Shown one piece after another: positions 46,101 through 60,200 of a stretch of 64,000 bases of DNA. The stretch lies in assembly GCA_021613335.1 (NCBI GenBank), contig JAJTWR010000308.1:3296501-3360500 (forward strand), written 5' to 3'. The position numbers and the translations under genes are program-made. The notes below the pieces were generated by a model. That model searched no databases. It saw only the letters and a list, made by a program, of their open reading frames with translations, and was not told the DNA's origin. This stretch comes from Whitmania pigra (lineage: Eukaryota; Annelida; Clitellata; Hirudinida; Haemopidae). Position 1 is the first letter of the stretch. Each line of letters starts with the position of its first letter.

Positions 46101-47109
46101 TATTATAAACTCTAAGCCATAAACTAGTTACATGGAAATATGCAGCAAGCAACTTTGAGATTTCATCAAATGAGTCCTTTTCCACTTCATTTTGATTCAT
46201 CCAGCAACAACACAACCTGCATCTTTAAACAAATAATAATAAATAAGTCCACAACTCATAAGTTAACATAAGAAAAAATATTTTCATTGATTGAATCTTA
46301 AAATCACCAAGTTACCTTAGCTTCCAGATTCTTGAAGCAAATGAGACTTCATTTCGTTTTGAAGGATTACCCAGAGGGTCGAATATCACAATAACAACTG
46401 CCATTAATAATACTAGCAAGGCCCATGACAATCCAAGGGCTATTTTAAGAGTTAGTATCATGCCACTAGGACATCCAGTTAAATCGCTGAATAGCAGAGC
46501 AGTTCCAAGACACATCCAAACAATTTCCGGGATGAAAAGAATGAATTTTCCTACCACCATGCAAGGAACGAGGCGTCTCATTCTTAACTCATCAAATATG
46601 TTTCCTTTCATGCTGTTCCTCATGAGAATGAAGTTGAAGAATATGTTTATACCAAGGATTAGCAAAATGCCAGTGCAGTATGCCTTTAGGTATAATTCTC
46701 TTTGGCAAAGTGATAAGTCTTGCCGATAGACCAATAAGATTGCTAGGAGCAATACAAACCTATTGTAAAATGTAGCTAATTGATAGAAAACTTTTGAATT
46801 TCATCGACTGTAAAGAAATAGATATAAAGTACAATGATTTGATTAAAATTTGTAAACATTTACACTATTTATGTCAAGGAATGTGTTGCATTTCTTGTAT
46901 TAAATAAATCATTGTTTATTTCAAAATTAGGTTAATGATGGCTAAGCTTTATGTGAATAACAACGAATAACCAACCCAACAAATCTTAAATCTCATGTAA
47001 TCGCAAGCACTCACCATAAGAAACGGATTATGTTCTCTGAAAGCATTGGATAAACAAAATCGTCGCTCGCAACCTTCCATCTCCTTCCAAATAACTCCAT
47101 AGAAGGCAT
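43165..47109 (-). CDS. DAGLB: sn1-specific diacylglycerol lipase (DAGLB-like), complete
   Basis: Twelve minus-strand exons join in phase to 626 residues: 47109-47015, 46759-46316, 46216-46132, 46043-45775, 45654-45531, 45395-45312, 45230-45075, 44992-44865, 44699-44558, 43815-43699, 43559-43477 and 43318-43165. The N-terminus, [20 protein letters not shown], matches the family start and is followed by four membrane segments in exon 2. The alpha/beta-hydrolase domain has the nucleophile elbow [15 protein letters not shown]. Asp in [11 protein letters not shown] and His in [10 protein letters not shown] align with the other two catalytic residues. The C-terminal motif [11 protein letters not shown] is also present. 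The enzyme hydrolyses sn-1 of diacylglycerol to give 2-arachidonoylglycerol. Human DAGLB is 672 residues, and this lacks the long DAGLA tail. Head to head with HERC2. Confidence 0.95.
43868..43985 (+). mobile_element. tRNA-derived SINE in an intron of DAGL
   Basis: It begins with the tRNA-like GGCTCAGAGGGTTGTGTTCC and has a B-box-like CATGTTCGCAACCCAG. It ends in the family signature GGGGAGCTATATAAATGG. It lies upstream of exon 10 in the gene's direction and is antisense to the gene. Confidence 0.7.
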
Positions 47110-48202
47110 TTTCGTGCTTTACTTATTCCTCCCCCTTCCACCAGACTTCACAGTTACTCGCACTTATGTTTACGTTAGACCGTTAGGGTAAGACCAACCA
47201 CCCCATATAAACGCCCACATCATTTTAGTAATCAAGGATTTCCGGCGTAGCATCAGCTGCAAAAAGAGTAATGCCTAGAAAAATAATTCCGGGTTAAAAG
47301 TTATTTCGGGTCTATGAATTCACAGAAAAAACTCCTTCCACTAAACTACACGTCCACAATTGCAAGACAATGACAGCTGCATTATGTAACGTTAGGATAC
47401 AAAATCACAACTCAAGTTCGTATGTTTGAGGGTGAATACATTATTATTATTATTAAAAAAACTAAAATAAGAAATTTTTTATTGCGTAAGAAAAGAAAGA
47501 CTCACTAAAATATTTTAAACAATTTCAGGTGCTCAGTAACCTGCTTTTAAATTCTATTATTCAAGAATAATTCCGAAGCTATTTGCAAGATTTAGGCCTC
47601 TCTACCTATTTCGGTTTGCAACAAGCAATCAAGATTAGTAATGGAAAAGCAAACAAAAATTAAAGAAACAAGGTCACGATTGCACACTGCAATGTGCAGG
47701 ACCAAGTGCAGATGATTGGTGATGGCCCACAGCCTGAAATGCAAAATGAAGGGGGTTCTTCTGGCTGGTAGGTCCCTTGTGCAATGGCACAATCCAGCCA
47801 TGCCTAAATCCGGGATTGCATTCAATGGACGTTAGTATGCTCCTAACCCAAGTGCACGGACGTTATTTCAGCTTGTTCCAAGGGGAGCAAACCATCGCAC
47901 AGCATGATTAGGTGACTTTTTTTATAAGAGCTAGTCTAAAGTCAAGGAGGGCCATTGCCCTGCCTGCCCCTCTCCCAAAATGACACTCATGTCCGAGTAG
48001 TTCACCTGTCACCCTCTACCCTTTATTATTACTTAATGACGTTTAAAAATTTGTTGACAATAAAATAAATAAATTGCAACATTATTATACGCAGAGCAAA
48101 TAGGGGAAGCAGCCATCCCTACTTTCTGCGAAATATAATTTTAAATGCAGCAACATTTGTTTATTAATTTATTATGTTGACGCGCTGTTTGCCTGCCTGA
48201 AG
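47110..48202. promoter_or_regulatory. Divergent intergenic region between DAGL and HERC2
   Basis: The 1.1-kb gap between two start codons pointing away from each other must hold both promoters or 5' UTRs. No TATA box was convincing. A 77-codon minus-strand ORF at 47825-47592 looks like repeat sequence rather than a gene. A short (ATT)n run lies at about 47440. Confidence 0.45.
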
Positions 48203-51200
48203 ATGGAATGTACTCTTCTGTGTCTAGCAGAATTTGACTATAAGTGGAGCAGAGTTGATTTTCAGGTTTAATTGAATTTAATATTGTTATAAGTTATCAA
48301 GCAATAATGACAGTCTATTACTCAGGCTCTCTTTAATCCTAATGAATTGAATGAACTGTGGAGTGATTTGATTGAAAAGGGCGAGTTAGTGTTCCAGAAT
48401 AACAAGAAAGTAGATCCAAATGTTAAAGGTTAATTTATGTTTTGGAGAAGCTATAATACGAAGTTCAACCATATAATAACATTAACATTTTACAATAAAA
48501 TTTGCAGCATAACTTATCCAACAGTCATTTATCAAATGTTTACATCATAATTAATTTGATAAACTAAAATGAATAAAGGATTGTTTAAAAACTCTGATAA
48601 GTTTATTTAGTTCGGCATCTATTTTATTCAACTGAATAAATAATCTTATTTCTAGTTATTTTGTTATTGCCATGCCTTTAATGGCACCTCAAAAAAACTT
48701 ATAAAAATTTTGAAAAAAGTTTATTAAGTTTTTAATTTATATTTACAATTCAATAATTTATTTTTTAAAGAAAGTACTGAAATCAAATGTGACGACCCTC
48801 AAGAAGAGAATAAAAGCCATTCAAATGCATTTAATCAGAACTTGTTCTTTTCCTCTATTTTCAACTCCTGGATTTGGAAAAGAAGACCAGGTTATTTAAA
48901 TTGATTGTGCCACTTATTTTGGTTAGATTGGTTTCTCTCTTTACCTGGTCTTTGATATCTTCAATTCCACATAAGGATATTTGGACACCATTATTTAGAA
49001 CTAAGATTAAAAGGTGTGCAAGGATAGTCATAAATAAGATAATGATAAAATTATAAAATAAATTCGTATAACTAAAACTTAGTAGGAAATGTAAAATTTA
49101 ATGAAATGTAAAAAGTAGTAATCGGACGAACATGATTGTGGATTAAGGAAAAGAATTTTGGGGCTTGATTTTAATTTCCAGTCAATTAATAATTTGTTTG
49201 CATCGAAATAATTGTAATCAATTAAATTCATTTTTTACACGTTTTAATTTAAAATCATATTGAAAAGACCAGCAACATGTGGAACAATGTTTGGATTCAA
49301 TGATCAACAAGCAGAGGGAGTCGTTGAATAAGTCGTGCACGAGCATTTTAACTCTTGCGAGGATCAAGCAGCAACTCCTGCTTGCAGACCGGTGCTACCA
49401 GGCTCTTCAACGAGACAAAGCGAGATGCAAAAGATTGCTTCTCTCAAAGAATGTCCCTTTGTCGGATAGGTTGCCTCGTGATTTTACAAGTTTTTCACAA
49501 GCATGTGGTAAGATTTGAAACTTATTTTTCAATTCATTGTTTCTCAGAAAATTCAAAGAGAAGACTGAAAGTCTTTTAGTCAAGAGTCCCAACCAGTGTT
49601 TAGCACTCGTAGGATCGAGGGCTATCCTTCATTTTGCATTTGCTTTCCTCAAGAGGGCTTGGAGGTCTGGGGAGGATGGAGATTTGTGCAGCGACCTTCT
49701 CGAGGAAACGCTGGGAATTTTCCAGTGTTTGCCGGCTGCCACATTCTTCAATGAGGCAGACATATCTGGAGTGTGGGCTGAAGTCATTGCAAAGTCCAAA
49801 AACTTTTTTAAGGCTGTTGCCAAAGAGTGAGTATGTTTGTCTTAATTGATAAGTGCTTAAGACAGTATCATTTTATGAACTTTTGTAATTTTCTTTTAAA
49901 TTTATTTTATTTGGCAGTTGAATACCTACTTTCCATTTAACGTTTTGTTTGACCTTTGAATTAATTAAGTTTGTATAAAAGAAAATATTACTCAAAGGTG
50001 AGGAGATGCTGTCCAAAAGTATAATGAAATCTTGGTCTTGTTTTATTGCATGCAAATGATAATAGTATAAGTTGTAGAGCAACTTTAATGTTATTAAAAA
50101 GTAAAATTTAATTATTGAGCCAAAGCACTAATAGTTCAATAATATGGAGTAATTAAACAGGGAAAATTTAAATCTGAGTTGATTTTTTAATAATAATTTT
50201 TAGTGAGTTGGTTGGAGGAAACAGCTCTCATTCTTGCATTCCGGTTAAGGATCGCCAAACTGCTCTTTCCCTGTACTTGGAACTGTCTCTCCTTCAGGGA
50301 TCGCTGGCTTCCATTCTGGATGCGGTGCTTTTTCTCTTGCAACTGTCTGCATCAGTAGGCAACGGTCAGGATGCCCAGAAGAACAGAGGCATCATGTTTT
50401 CTCCTCTTGTTTCACTCCTCAGGAGACTCTCAAGCTCCATAGCAGATGTTCATGGAGGGGATAACTTTTGTCCGGACACCAGAAGTGCTGGCAAGAATAA
50501 CATTCCGGTTGGATATTATTACACTAATCGCACACATTCTTGCTTTATTTTATGAACATTTATGTACCGACACTACAGATTTTATATGAAGAACTATATT
50601 TTTATAATCATCGTTCCTATTTATAAAATTTATAACTCGTTGAGTATCGTGCTTGCGATGCGGTAACCGCACCTATGGATATTATTAAAACCAATGGTAA
50701 TGGTAACACAGTGATAATAATAATTTAGTAAAGTTTATTTTTTTAGAATCATCACCTGAATGTCTCAAAAAATTTTCTTAAATACATGGAGTTGCCTGCT
50801 AATGACTTAACCATGATAAATGTGAAAGATGCTGCCATAATTGCCATGTGTTACTTGGATTCTCACACCTCAAAGTACTTGTGGTCTACTGAAAGTTCAT
50901 TTGTAAGTTATGTTGATTGCTAACCAGTTTGAAGTGGCCAAATTGGAAACATACAAATGCAATTGATAAAATTAATTTTATCTTATTTATTTTATTTATT
51001 ATTTTATTTTTAATATTGATGAAAAATTAATGAACCCATAAAAGGCTTTCTTTCTTTATTTGCTTGTTTGTCATTTTGTGATTTTGTTTAGTGAAGTGGA
51101 GCATCAGTTTTATGACAGTTGATGAAATAGTAATTGTTGAAATAATAAATAATAATTATCTATATAAAAGTAATAAATAGTAAATAATTATTCAGGTGGA

Positions 51201-54200
51201 TTCCCTCAGCCACCAAGAGATCATTTCCAGTGGTGAGATTGTTCACCTCGATAATTATGGCCTCCGTGAAATCGTATTCGAATCCCTCCGTGATGAGATT
51301 GTTAGTCAAGTGGCATGCTCCAAAAGTAGCATGCTCATACTTAGCAGTGCTGGCTTATTGTACTCTCTTCCACTTACAACTAAATGCAATGAGGTTAGTA
51401 TTTCTATTTATGGCTCCACATTTTGGTAAAACCGTTCGAGACGGTCGCACACATTTTAATGAGATGCTAAGAAAAAATAAAGCTCCACCCCTAAACAAAT
51501 AAAACTCCGCCTAAAATGAGTAAAAGTGAATCTTTTATCGGAAATATATATTAAGTCATTAACATAGAAGTCTCTAATAAAGTTTTATTATAATTTTGGA
51601 AATACTTGACGTCTGACATTAGCGATCGAGTGTTTAAAGTTTACGCTTTGCCTAATCCTAACCCTATCCTATTCCCTAATCCTAACCCCTAACCCTACCC
51701 TATTCCCTAACCCTACCCTAACCCCTAACCCTACCCTATCCCCTAATCCTAACCCCTAACCCTACCCTATCCCCTAATTCTAACCCTAACCCTACCCTAA
51801 TTCTTGAGCGGATCTATTCGGAGCCTAAAAATGCGGACCGATTTTCCCTAAAAAGAGATATACCTAAAAATATTACGGATCAAAGATTTACTTTTACTCA
51901 TTTTAGGCGGAGCTTAATTTGTTTTGGTTGGAGCTTCATTAAAGTGGAGCATCTCATTAAAATGTGTGCGTCCGTCTCGAACGGTTTTACCCACATTTTT
52001 TAATTAAAAATTATTTTTTCTTTATTTACAGATGCGGTCGATCTCGGTCGAGGGCAAAACATTCACGGCCATCTCTTCGCATCAGGAGGCAGAACATTTC
52101 CTGGCGGTTTCTTCGGACGGATCGGTGTACTCGTGGGGGGAAGGAAGTTTTGGTCAACTCGGCCAAGGAGCAGAAAATAGGTTTAGTTTGCGCATCCCGT
52201 TTAAATGCCTTTGCATCGTTACGTTATTGTTATTACGTCATAAAAGTTACAATTTTAATTAATCGATGTTAATTTTGTGACGTTCGATTCTATAGGTGCT
52301 TGATTGTTCCAACTCAAATAAAAGACCTGAATGGAAAGTTTGTTGTGAAAACGAGGTGCAGTTCTTTGTACAGTGCATTTGTAACGAGTTCTGGAGAGCT
52401 TTACATTTGCGGAGGCACGTCGTTGAAGCTTTTATCCGACGACGTGACCACCCCGATGCTCGTGCACCTGCCCGAAAGAGTCGTCGACGTGGCATGCGAA
52501 ACCGTCGAGTCGCCTTTCATCGTGTGCTGTTCTGGTCGGTCATCGCGGGTTATTTTTTTAAATTCATTTGTTTTTCTTCTAATTGTTTTTTTTTATTTTG
52601 TTAGGAGGTTTGTATTCTCTAGTAAGAACATCCATTGACATGAAAACCGAAATTAAGCACGAACTGTGCACCAGCCTTGCCCATATTGATGCTTCAAGAA
52701 TTGTTTCTGCTCCAAAGAGCTTGTTTGCTGTAATTTCAAAATCTGGGAAGCTGCATCTATGGTTAGATTTAAACTTCTTTCATTGAGTTCCGATCAACTC
52801 TTGCGGTTATTGCTGATGCAATTATTATTTTATTTATAATTATTTATTATGATGATTTATTTCTTATTTATAATTATTTATTATTATTATTATTATTATT
52901 AATATTATTATCATCATCATCATTATTATTATTGCAAAAGAAGTAATTGAAAGGCATTGATTTATATTGCAGCATTGAAATATTGAACTGAAATATCTAA
53001 ATATTACAGTGTAATATTGAAATATTGAATTGAGTTAAATATTCAGCATGAGACATTAGATTTGCTTAAAAATTGTTGTCTGTATTACTCAGATTTTCAA
53101 ATCAAAATTTACAAAAAAGGTTTTAAGAAAACTAAGTATTCTAGTGATGTATGGTAATAATAGCCATTGCCAAACTAAACTTAAATAACATAACCTATAT
53201 TTATCTTGTTTCAGGAATACGTCCAGTGAATCTTCTAAGCTGATGAACAACTTATCGAAAGGCATTTCTGATGGAGAAGGACTTGTTTCATTAAACTTTG
53301 GTGAAAGGGTTAAGGATGTTTCATTCACCTCGTCCAGCATTCTGGTTCTCCTCGAGTCGGGCACAGTGGTGAGCTGGGGAGAGGATGACTCATGCAGATT
53401 GAAGGGAGATGGATTTTTTATGGATGGGTCGACATTTCGCCATCACAGTCGTCCTCCCACCAGACCAGGATATAGATTCGTAGGACTCTCTTGTGCCAGC
53501 AATCACGTAATTGATTTTTTTTGACGTATCACATTAATTTATAATCGACGTCGCATATTTGTACTTATCTTATTAACGCAGTTGTTAATTCTCGCTTTTT
53601 CAGAGCTTTGCCTGGACTGCAGGCAACAGTTTAAAGTTGCCGTGTCGCAAGGAATACCTCGTGGATTTGAACATTTCCACTTTTGAACACTTAAATCACC
53701 TGTTGTCTCTCGTCTTTAATTCCATCAGTGGCCAATCAAATTGGCCTCCTTCACAAGATGAAGAATGTCTTGCTGTGTCCTCTCTCAACCTCCTCAATCT
53801 TCAGGTATTTCGTAGTTTCACGTCGGAATGTTTTCTTTGCCTTCGAAGGATTGCAACATCGATTGATGGCCCTGAATTCATTTCAGCTGAGATGCGCAAA
53901 ATCGTCCCACTTGAGTGATTTTTTCACAAGAAATATGGACCTGGCTTCCAGTCTAAAACAGAAAATAATCTCTTTGGCAAGTTCTGAAGGGGTTTTGGGC
54001 ACCATTCAGGAGGCTGCTCAGGCCAGTCTTCATTCTGGTTGGCAGATCTTGATGCCCTGCCATGAGGAGAGGACCAAATCTCTTGCAGCACTTTTACAAA
54101 GTTAGTTGACTTCGATGTTTTGCATGCTGCTGTGGTGGAATTGAAAGAAAGTTTAAGTTTTTTGGTCAGTGGTAAGTTTTCCAACTGATTGAAGTTGATT

Positions 54201-57200
54201 CATCTTGCACAGCTGCTCTCGTTGAGCTTTTAATACTTTTTCTTATTTTCATTCTGCCAATCGCTAATCACAAAAATTCCATTTGCTTACGTTAAATGTA
54301 CCCTCATCATTGGAAAGCTTTAGAATTGTATTGGGAAGGTTATATATAATATATAACATAATATAATTTACTTTTTTAATTTACTTATTTTGTTGGTTTC
54401 CAACCAGATAATACTGGAAGTTCTGAATATAAAAGTTCAAGCATGAGGGGAAAGTTCATGACAAGTCTGCTTGTAGAAAGTCTTATGGTGGAAGGAGAAT
54501 TGGAAGGCAGCATTGATTTACTCTTTTCATCTAAGCAAAATGTTGGAAGTTTGCTTATGATTTATTACAATTACATTTTAATTGATTTAGCAAACGTCAA
54601 AATACACATTATAGCGATCAATAAAATCCTTTGAAAGACATTTTAATTTGAGATTGTGAAATATTTCCAGGAGAACAGCAAAGAAATCATAAACTTGTTG
54701 GCTCAGCAGCCAAACTCGAAGACAAAGTCTGACATGATAAACATGACCAGGTCCCACGAATCCAGCAAAGATGCCATGAACTCCATCCTGCAGCAGTGTC
54801 CTTCCCTTGCGGGCTTCCAACAGGGAGACTGTTGCATGCACGTTGCTGCCGTTCAGCAAACTCCCGACGACGGCCAAACGGAACTGCTCGATCTTGTGGA
54901 CCTGCTTCTCAGGTAGTTTGCAGTCGTAGCTTCCGTTTTCATGTCCTCGCTATCTGCAGGGATGACACCGAACATTATTATCTGGACAGAAATCTGGTCT
55001 CGGAGACATTGGAAAGAACAAGGAAGAAGAACCCATTGACTGATAAGAAATTTGATTGTGCTTTCATGAGGATCATTCTCAAATTTCAGAGGGTTTTCTT
55101 TGCAAACTTGCTTGACATTAATGGACAAGATTCTATAAATTTTTATTCTGGTGAGTTATCCATTATGTTCACAAATTGTTTTTGAGATTTTCTGAAGTTG
55201 TTAAATGATCTTTATGAACAGATAACGAAACATTAAATGCAAGCTTACTTCTTAAATCCTACATGAATTTGGTCTGCCACCATTTTGTGGAGCTTCTAAA
55301 GAGCATGAAATATGTACAGTCGACTTGTGAATTTGTTTCCTTACATGCTACCATAGAACATTGTTTCATTGGTTGGTTTCATTGACAAGTTGTTATTGCA
55401 GAAATATTGATAAGATGATACAGTCTCAATAATATAATAATGATAATAATATGTTTATTTGCATGGCGCCATAACGCACAAGCGTAACCATAGAGCCTCA
55501 TCCACGGGGTTCTTTGTGGCCGTGCAAGTCGGGTTTCGAACACGGCACGTAACGACTGTTGCTTTTACCTTCGTTCGCAGGCACACTACACTCTGAGCTA
55601 ACTTGAATAGCCAACCATTTATATAGCGCTGCTTCCCAAGGGCGTTCGTGGCAGAGCATCTGGGTTTCGAACACGACACATTACGACCGTTGCCATTACC
55701 ACCGTAAGCAGGCACGTAACCCGTTCGGTCAACCTGCACAAGTGCATGATGACATTAATTCATTAACTGCTTATTCATTAATAATTAATTCGAAGGCTCC
55801 ATTCTTCCTGAGGTGATGTTGAGTTTGTTGCTCGTTGAGACAAAAAATCCCTCCATCGTACATTTTGCCGACTTGGACGACTGCCTCACATCTCTGCTGG
55901 AAGAATTGAATAACTTCACTCGAGCATCTTCCAGTGCTGCAAAGGAGGTTGAAAGTGAAATGATGTGGGAGAGATCCTGGGGTGCTTACTTTTTGACTTT
56001 AACTTCATGATATTATGATCTTCAAAACACAATTATTTCTGTTAACATTAATCTGTTGATAAGCCAATTTTATTTTTCCCATTAAGCCATTTTATTGAAT
56101 TCAAGTGAATTAAAGCTTTCCCATTTGTAACAGCTCATGACTTGAAAGATTTGAAGGAAAGACTGGAGCTGAGGCACTGCACATTGAGGCAAAGTGACCT
56201 TGACAACTTGCTCAAAGAGGGAATGAATTGGACTAGGGATGGAGATAAGACATACAACATGGAGAAAGTGTGCGCTCTTCTGGGGATGAGCGATGAAAGA
56301 TCGAAAGCCTATATTGGTAATATTCCTTCTAGTACTAATTTGTTAGTTTGGCTGTTTATGTCATTTTCTTTTGTCTATTTATTTTTTACAAAGTTCTAAC
56401 ATTTACGTAGAAGTTCAATCTATTTTTTATTTCTTAAGGGAGAAATTCTTCTGAAATTTTTGAGCCTGGGCTGCATAACAAGGAGACTTTGGAAAAGTTG
56501 TCAGATGGCATCATAGGAATCTATAATGAAGTTAGATACATTTTAGCTAAATAAATTTTGATTGTTTATTTATTTATTTTTTATATATTTATAATTAACA
56601 ATTATTAATTTTTAAAACCAGGAATTAACTAGTCCAATTACATCATTTTGGGGTCAGTCATCACTGGTTTACAGCCAAAAAATGGTTGCTTTGTTGCTCG
56701 GGATGCAGGCGAAGGAAAGGACGACGAGCACTTTGTTGTCGGAATGCGAAGTCAACTCTTTCAAGTGGATCAAGTCCTCCATTCTTACCGGTGGACTCGT
56801 TGCCATGAAAGATATCTGTTCCTCTGAGGAAGATAAGGATGCTGAAACGCCATGTTCAGGTGATGATGATGATGATAAGCGACAACATTATTTTTATATT
56901 ATTGCAGTATTGTTATTGTTACTTAATAATACCATACACAATTAATTTTTTGTTTTTAATTTCTTGCGAGCTCTTATCAATAAGCTGTGTTCACTATTGT
57001 ATGAAACTCCACAACAACGTGATGCTTTTCAGGGCCGATTTCCTACCAAAGTCGAGTCCTGCACGGCACTTGGAAGGACATTCACTTGTGTGCCCACTTT
57101 CAGCTCTCGAAGTTTGGCATCGGTCGAGACGTGGGAACGAGGAATGAATTTGGTGAACTTGTGAGCTTGTGCACATCAAATAATCCTGACTTTGAAGTTC

Positions 57201-60200
57201 AGAAGTTTCATGACATCATCACCTCATACTGCAACAGTCATTCATCCTTCCTGCCAATAACATTCCCACCGGATCATCCTCTTTCTGAAGTCACAAGGTT
57301 CGATTGATGGATTGAGTGATTAGTAATATGTAACGATTAATAAATCGATTAATGTATTAAGCACGTTAGTTTGATTGCATGTACTTGATTATGTTGTCCA
57401 GGTTGATCATAGGAGTCCTTTTAAAGCATTTGAACCTCTGGTCTGACGGTCAGAAAATATTGATTGAAAATGAAGCTAGTCAAGAAGGACACATTGCACT
57501 TCCTGATTCCATTACTGGCATATGCAGGGTTGTATGCCACATCAAGAAGATTCTAATCAAAGTAATTAGAGTAATGATAGTAATGATGTAGCTTTTACAT
57601 TAGTGATGATACAACATTAAACAACAAATTTGAGTAGGCAATCTTGTAATCTGAATATCAATGAGATGCCAGTCTTTTTATATTAAATAATTCCACATCT
57701 GCTCAAATTATTGCATTACAAGCATTTATTATTGATTATGATCTGAATTTAGTACGATTTTATAATCTTCGCTTGAAAACAGCTTATTATAAGGATAATT
57801 GTTATTATTCAAATTATTTGGTAATTAAAAGAGTCTTCATTTAGATGCACCAGGATTCAGGGAGGTCTTACAAAGAAGTTTGTTCTCCAATCCTGGAGAG
57901 GAGCAAGTTTTTGTTGCTCGAAGTTGGTCCCATCAATAATCCTTTTGAGAGTCCAGCTGATGAGGATTTTCAACCAATCAGGTGCAGGTGGGTGTCGGCC
58001 ACTGCAAAGATTCTGGAAAGCTTAGGAAAGAGAACCTCCTTAGGTGATGAGAGCATTAGAGCTCAATAAATGTCTTTAAATTATTTATCAGATTATTGAA
58101 AATATTTTAATTGATTTAATAATAAAATAATGCAAATATTTTAAAGGTTGTGTTTCATTATTTGTACACATTTATTTATAATTTAATATAATGGCTTATT
58201 TTACCAACTTTCTTTTACACATTTCAGAGCTAGCATCTAATAAGAAGCACCATAACACCTCCTTTATGAAAATATCAAAAGAAAAGTCCATGAAGACCTC
58301 AGTTATCAGTGATGCATCTGACCAGAAAATTATGAAGGACTCAACAAATGTATGAATTTATTCAGTCAGAATTTAAACAATAATAATAGTTTTTATTTAT
58401 TTATTTAATTATAGTCTATTGCATAACTGAGATGATTTGGACAATAATAATAGTTATTATCTCAACTTAAGTTATAACCTTATTGTTCAAAATGTGAAGG
58501 TGGAAATATTTCAGATGGACAAGGAAAGTCAGTTGTATTCTTTCCAGCACACATTGAAACACCTCGACCCATGCAGTCAGGTGATCGTCAGGGATATAAT
58601 GGAGTTTCTCTTGCATGATGAGACCATAAATTTGGATCTTTTGAGGCAAACGCTGCTTAACCAGGTAGGTCGTTTGAGTTTTTAAATTGTCAAAAATCGT
58701 TACTCAAGAAATCTCTCGGGTCGTCAGAATGTCCGTGCTTCGGTGAGATTGGCAGGCCTCCAAAATATTACCAACATTCTCCATAACACCCGCCTCACTG
58801 ACTCCTCCCTTTTTTACGTTCTCCTTGGATGGCAAGGAATTTTTCTCACTCACCGAAAAAGGTTCAAGTGCTACTACTAATATTACTCTTCCTAACCTTT
58901 AGCACTTTATTACAACATGTCAGTTTAATCGGTTCTATAAATACAAGCGTTGAATATAATAGTTAATATTGATTAAAGAGTTAAAGCTAAAATGACATTT
59001 ATCTATACTTTTGCTTGCCTCTTCTAAAGAGTGAAATTTTTTTCAATTTTTTTGCTGAAAATTCTTTTACAGCAAATTCCTTTCATGCTTGTCAAATGTC
59101 CATCTCATTTCACCCTGTGATAAAACCAACTTGGAAGTGGCTCAGGGGAAGTTCGACGGTTGGGTCGTCGACAAATTACGTGAGGTTCTGAAAACCGTCG
59201 AAGCTGAAATTGCCGATTATTCTGCCGGAGGCGGAGGAAGCGAGTCGCCTGCCGAACAAACGAGAAACCTCCGACGCAAGCAGATCGACGGTTTGCTCGA
59301 AAACAGGCGAAGGAAATCTTTGCCGGTTATTGCAAATGTTTGCGACGGCACCTCTCCGAACGGGGAATGCTTGAAGAATGGCGAAGAGCCAAAGAAGTCG
59401 CTGATTCATGCGAGGAAGCACAAAAGTCCTGAAAGTCAGTTCCATGATGAAGAGATTACTGACAAGATGAGGAAGGATAAATTGGGGCAGTTGTTGCCTC
59501 TGTCCAGGTTTGTACCTCTGCTGATGAGCACTCTCACGGCACATCACTCTCTCTCCTCCCTGAATGCACTCATTAACTCCGGAATCCTTGCACTCATTAA
59601 AACCACTTTTCGAATGTTTGGTTAGGCTTTTAAATTTCACTTTAAAATTACTATTTTATCTGCACTATCTATTTAAATTCATTTTGAAAGTAACTCATAT
59701 CTTGTAATGCTTTTATTGCCATCAACTGAAGTGTTTGTTTATAAATTCGGCAATATTTTGTACCGTAGTGCCAATAGTTCCTGTTTATTTGGTTGTTTTA
59801 ATTATTATTAAATGTTGAAATAATTATCTCTTACTTTTGTCATTCTGTTGGCATTGATGATTCCATTAATTCTTCCAGTGAATGAATTTGAGATTGAGGA
59901 AGGCAGTCATCAGCTTGTCATCGAAAAAGATTTTCAGGCTCTCGTCGATGAATTCCTGGATGATAGAGAGGCCATCTATTCGGCATTTGATGGAGCCAAG
60001 ATGGCTTCTCTGATGAAAATTGGGTCAAGAGTCATTAGAGGACCCAATTGGAACTGGGGAAACCAGGTTACTTTCTGTTTAAATTCTGACATGCCTAATT
60101 TTAAACCATTCTTTTCAAACATCAATAATTGTCAATCCTTGTCAATAATTTAAGTAGCTTATTCTCATCACAGAAGTCACTTTGTGTATTGTTGAGCTCT

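Larger units (their letters stand above)
51196..53804 (+). other. HERC2 exons 8-13: first RCC1-like domain (RLD1)
   Basis: Exons are 51196-51393, 52032-52180, 52296-52534, 52605-52761, 53215-53506 and 53604-53804. The best blade is LAVSSDGSVYSWGEGSFGQL with the RCC1 SWG.G..GQLG signature. Others are weaker, for example SSGELYICGGTSL, KSGKLHLWN and SGTVVSWGEDDSCRL. The blade glycines are partly lost compared with vertebrate HERC2. The last block, SFAWTAGNS, corresponds to the AQSFAW end of the propeller. Confidence 0.8.

Noticed and set aside
47592..47825. 77-codon minus-strand ORF between DAGL and HERC2
   Set aside because: No recognisable domain or splice support; His/Cys-rich translation looks like a repeat fragment.
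51650..51800. Interstitial telomere or chromosome-fusion site
   Set aside because: The repeats are degenerate and lie symmetrically inside an element with inverted arms and an 8-bp duplication, so a MITE explains them.
57009..57164. Alternative exon reading AFQGRFPTKVES with an earlier acceptor near 56970
   Set aside because: It gives the wrong phase for exon 24; acceptor at 57032 keeps the HERC2 frame.
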